DNA from: Acinetobacter sp. SAAs474
Lineage (GTDB): Bacteria; Pseudomonadota; Gammaproteobacteria; Pseudomonadales; Moraxellaceae
NCBI RefSeq assembly: GCF_032823475.1
Contig: NZ_CP127915.1
Span: 2,852,001-2,916,000, forward strand
DNA length: 64,000 nt
Direction of reading: 5' to 3'
Below the pieces are notes generated by a model that saw nothing but the letters and a program-made list of their open reading frames with translations, had not been told where the DNA came from and did no database searches. Each line of letters starts with the position of its first letter. Position 1 is the stretch's first letter. The position numbers were made by a program, and so were the translations under genes. Shown in pieces: positions 62,408-64,000 of this stretch.

Positions 62408-62542
62408 AAAAAAAAGCCACAACGGAGGGGTATTGTTGTGGCTGAAAACTCTTTGCCTTATGAGAAAGAGTTGAGGTTTGTTCGATCGTTTTATAATAGC
62501 GAAGTAGCATGAATCGAAAATGAAGATAAAGTATTAAAAATC
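62408..62542 (-). ncRNA. Candidate small RNA or hemO leader
   Basis: On the minus strand a TTGACA (62577-62572), a 17-bp spacer and TATAAA (62554-62549) predict a start near 62542. About 70 nt later an 8-bp hairpin (62447-62454 with 62465-62472) is followed by a 9-bp stem (AGCCACAAC / GTTGTGGCT, 62415-62443) and eight U residues. A short reading frame beginning ATGCTACTTCGC lies inside. The 915-bp gap 61923-62837 has no other gene. It may be an independent sRNA or a leader that ends 480 nt before the heme oxygenase gene. Confidence 0.5.
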
Positions 62543-62837
62543 TTATTTTTTATAATAATATTGTCAAAACTTATTGAAAATCATCATGCTTGTCTCAATT
62601 AAAACTTAATAATATCGTGAAACATTGTTCAGATAATCATCATAGACGATGAAAAACCACATAAAAGTGTCCTTATTAAATAATAGTGTTACTTTAATGC
62701 AATTAAATTATTGAAAAATATATTAAAATATAAAAGTTTTGTATCAAGTGTATGATGTTAATTTTAGAAAATATTAAATTTTAAATAGTTAACTATTTTG
62801 CTATTATTGTAAATAATTATCATTTATAAATATAATT

Positions 62838-63227
62838 ATGAAAACACTTAAATTCTCTTCGCTAAGTTTTTATATAAAAAATATAGTTTTATCATTTTTA
62901 GGCTTAATACTTATAGCTGGTATCGTGATGTTTATTTTAGATAATGCTCCCCTAACTCCTCCCTATACATATCTTGGAATTGGTTCTGCAATTCTTGTCG
63001 TCATGTTTGGGGCGATAATAATTGGATATTGTAATGCCTCAAGTGCTGCAAAAGAGAAAGGGGCTAAACCTCTATATTTACATATCGTTCTAATAATATT
63101 GTTGCTCATAACAAACACGATTGGCGGGGATTTAAGCTTTCTAAATAATCTTTTAAGGGAATTATCCTATTTTATTTTTCTACAGATTGGTGTTTTCATT
63201 TATATGAGAAAAAGCAAAAGAATTTAA
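62838..63227 (+). CDS. Small membrane protein, unknown
   Basis: I do not recognise this 129-aa protein. It has four hydrophobic stretches (about residues 13-33, 46-66, 80-95 and 105-122) and a basic C terminus RKSKRI, suggesting an inner-membrane protein. Base composition is lower in GC than that of the metabolic genes. No clear ribosome binding site is seen. The next small membrane gene begins 20 bp downstream, so they may be co-transcribed. It lies in probable accessory DNA beside the tRNA-Val integration scar. Confidence 0.55.
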   Translation: MKTLKFSSLSFYIKNIVLSFLGLILIAGIVMFILDNAPLTPPYTYLGIGSAILVVMFGAIIIGYCNASSAAKEKGAKPLYLHIVLIILLLITNTIGGDLSFLNNLLRELSYFIFLQIGVFIYMRKSKRI

Positions 63228-63247
63228 CTCTGGATAGAAAAATTAAA

Positions 63248-63526
63248 ATGAACGAAACAATTCACTGGATCATTCTTGTTGTAAGTTTAGCTTTTTTATA
63301 TGGGGTTGCTTACTTTATATTTATCAATACTTCTACAGGAAAGCCGATTTTTGGCATAATCCCCGAAATTTTGGTATATATAGCTGCGACATACTTTATT
63401 ACAAGCTTTTTCATTGACGCTCTACTTAATGATATATCTAATAAAAATGTAAAATTAATGCTTGGTAAAGCACTTATACTTTTGCTTCAAGTAATTTTTG
63501 AGCTGCCCATTGTTCGCATTCTTTAG
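63248..63526 (+). CDS. Small membrane protein, probably truncated at its 3' end
   Basis: I do not recognise this 92-aa protein. It has two to three hydrophobic segments (about residues 8-26, 38-60 and 74-90). Its last 17 codons are the antisense of the integrase fragment at 63474-63617. The natural C terminus was therefore probably lost at a recombination junction near 63470, and the present end is read from foreign sequence. Confidence 0.45.
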   Translation: MNETIHWIILVVSLAFLYGVAYFIFINTSTGKPIFGIIPEILVYIAATYFITSFFIDALLNDISNKNVKLMLGKALILLLQVIFELPIVRIL

Positions 63527-63617
63527 CTGTGTCACGAGTTGCAGATGAACGCTTACCATTAATCATTATCTCAATGTAATAGGCTTCACCACGTTTTCTT
63601 GGTTTGAGGATTTTCAT
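63474..63617 (-). pseudogene. N-terminal fragment of a tyrosine integrase
   Basis: From the ATG at 63617 the frame gives 47 residues, MKILKPRKRGEAYYIEIM then NGKRSSATRDTAKECEQWAAQKLLEA. It has the look of the arm-type DNA-binding domain of phage or island integrases. A stop follows at once and no catalytic domain is present. It lies just beyond the 3' end of tRNA-Val and reads in the same direction, which is where integrases of tRNA-targeted elements sit. It is most likely a remnant. Confidence 0.6.
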
Positions 63618-63719
63618 GACGTAAAACTCAAAATGCTTGACGTAAATTATTCGGCAGAATCGGGGTATTTCACCATTTAAGCCGAATAGCCCGATATTAG
63701 CATATATTCTTACAGACAT

Positions 63720-63760
63720 AAAAAAAGGACCCACAAGTCGTTGAAATTGCTTGTAAACCC
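63720..63760 (-). terminator. Terminator of tRNA-Val
   Basis: On the minus strand an 11-bp stem with several G-U pairs (63750-63760 with 63727-63737) and a 12-nt loop runs into seven U residues. It begins 12 nt after the tRNA CCA end. Confidence 0.55.
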
Positions 63761-63771
63761 TTTATATATCT

Positions 63772-63848
63772 TGGTAGGTATATCCAGACTCGAACTGGAG
63801 ACCTCTACGATGTCAACGTAGCGCTCTAACCAACTGAGCTATACACCT
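63772..63848 (-). tRNA. tRNA-Val (anticodon GAC)
   Basis: The minus strand gives a 77-nt cloverleaf with acceptor AGGTGTA/TATACCT, D arm TAGCTCAGTTGG, anticodon stem CTACG/CGTAG around TTGACAT, T arm with GTTCGAGTC, and an encoded CCA. The anticodon GAC reads Val codons GUC and GUU. The 152 bases beyond it to the window end show no gene. Confidence 0.95.
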
Positions 63849-64000
63849 AGAATGGATGGCATATTATGCATTTTTAACAAAAAAAACAAGCTTTTTTTGA
63901 TAAGGATATGTTTACATGCATAAGTTTTAATCAGTAAAGAATTTGTGTATATTTTTTTATCACATTTATACTGATCATCATATTTACAGAATAAAAAAGG

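Noticed and set aside
62808..62826. Fur-like AT-rich sequence before the first small membrane gene
   Set aside because: Only part of the consensus matches, and the surrounding DNA is so AT-rich that such matches are expected by chance.

Overview
The window is from an Acinetobacter-type gammaproteobacterium. It is AT-rich, has the alaS-lysC-csrA order, and carries catechol (cat) and protocatechuate (pca/qui) branches of the beta-ketoadipate pathway, CatM-like and PcaU-like regulators, and a hemophilin/Slam/heme-oxygenase cluster. All of these match what is known for that genus. Identifications come from reading the proteins; no database search was run.

Layout. 0.2-10.8 kb is mostly housekeeping: an Epd/GAPDH-like dehydrogenase, alaS, lysC, csrA, rnhB, a cytochrome b561, a small secreted protein, and a purine pair (adenine-deaminase-like enzyme plus AzgA-type permease). 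11.6-18.8 kb is the catechol ortho-cleavage cluster catBC-catA-catIJFD, with a divergent LysR regulator and an ATAC-N7-GTAT box. 18.9-27.9 kb is a tight eight-gene unit of unknown substrate: an OprD porin, a branched-chain-type ABC importer with a fused permease-ATPase, and three enzymes (ketopantoate-reductase-like, class II aldolase, TauD/TfdA dioxygenase). 28.2-36.3 kb is an indole-3-acetate catabolic cluster of the iac type (iacH-A-I?-C-D-E-F-G) with divergent MarR regulator iacR. Its expected end product is catechol, which the neighbouring cat genes would consume. 36.4-41.5 kb holds an NTF2-like protein, monomeric isocitrate dehydrogenase and a DUF389 membrane protein. 41.7-51.6 kb is pcaB-K-C-H-G-quiB-C-X with divergent pcaU. 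This operon lacks pcaIJF and pcaD, so within the window the single IJFD set in the cat operon must serve both branches; quiA is also absent. 51.7-52.9 kb holds a decayed TnpB tail and queH.

53.2-61.9 kb is an iron/heme acquisition locus: FecI sigma factor, FecR anti-sigma, a TonB receptor with an STN signalling domain, a hemophilin-like secreted heme binder, its Slam outer-membrane exporter, a DUF454 protein and a heme oxygenase. Fur-like boxes precede fecI and the hemophilin gene; the second sits in the loop of a perfect 16-bp inverted repeat. 61.9-64 kb is low-GC accessory DNA: a candidate small RNA, two small membrane proteins, an integrase fragment and tRNA-Val(GAC), probably the scar of a lost tRNA-integrated element.

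The most attractive candidate for an undescribed system is the 18.9-27.9 kb uptake-plus-enzymes operon lying between the auxin and catechol clusters. No CRISPR array, rRNA or intact insertion sequence was seen.
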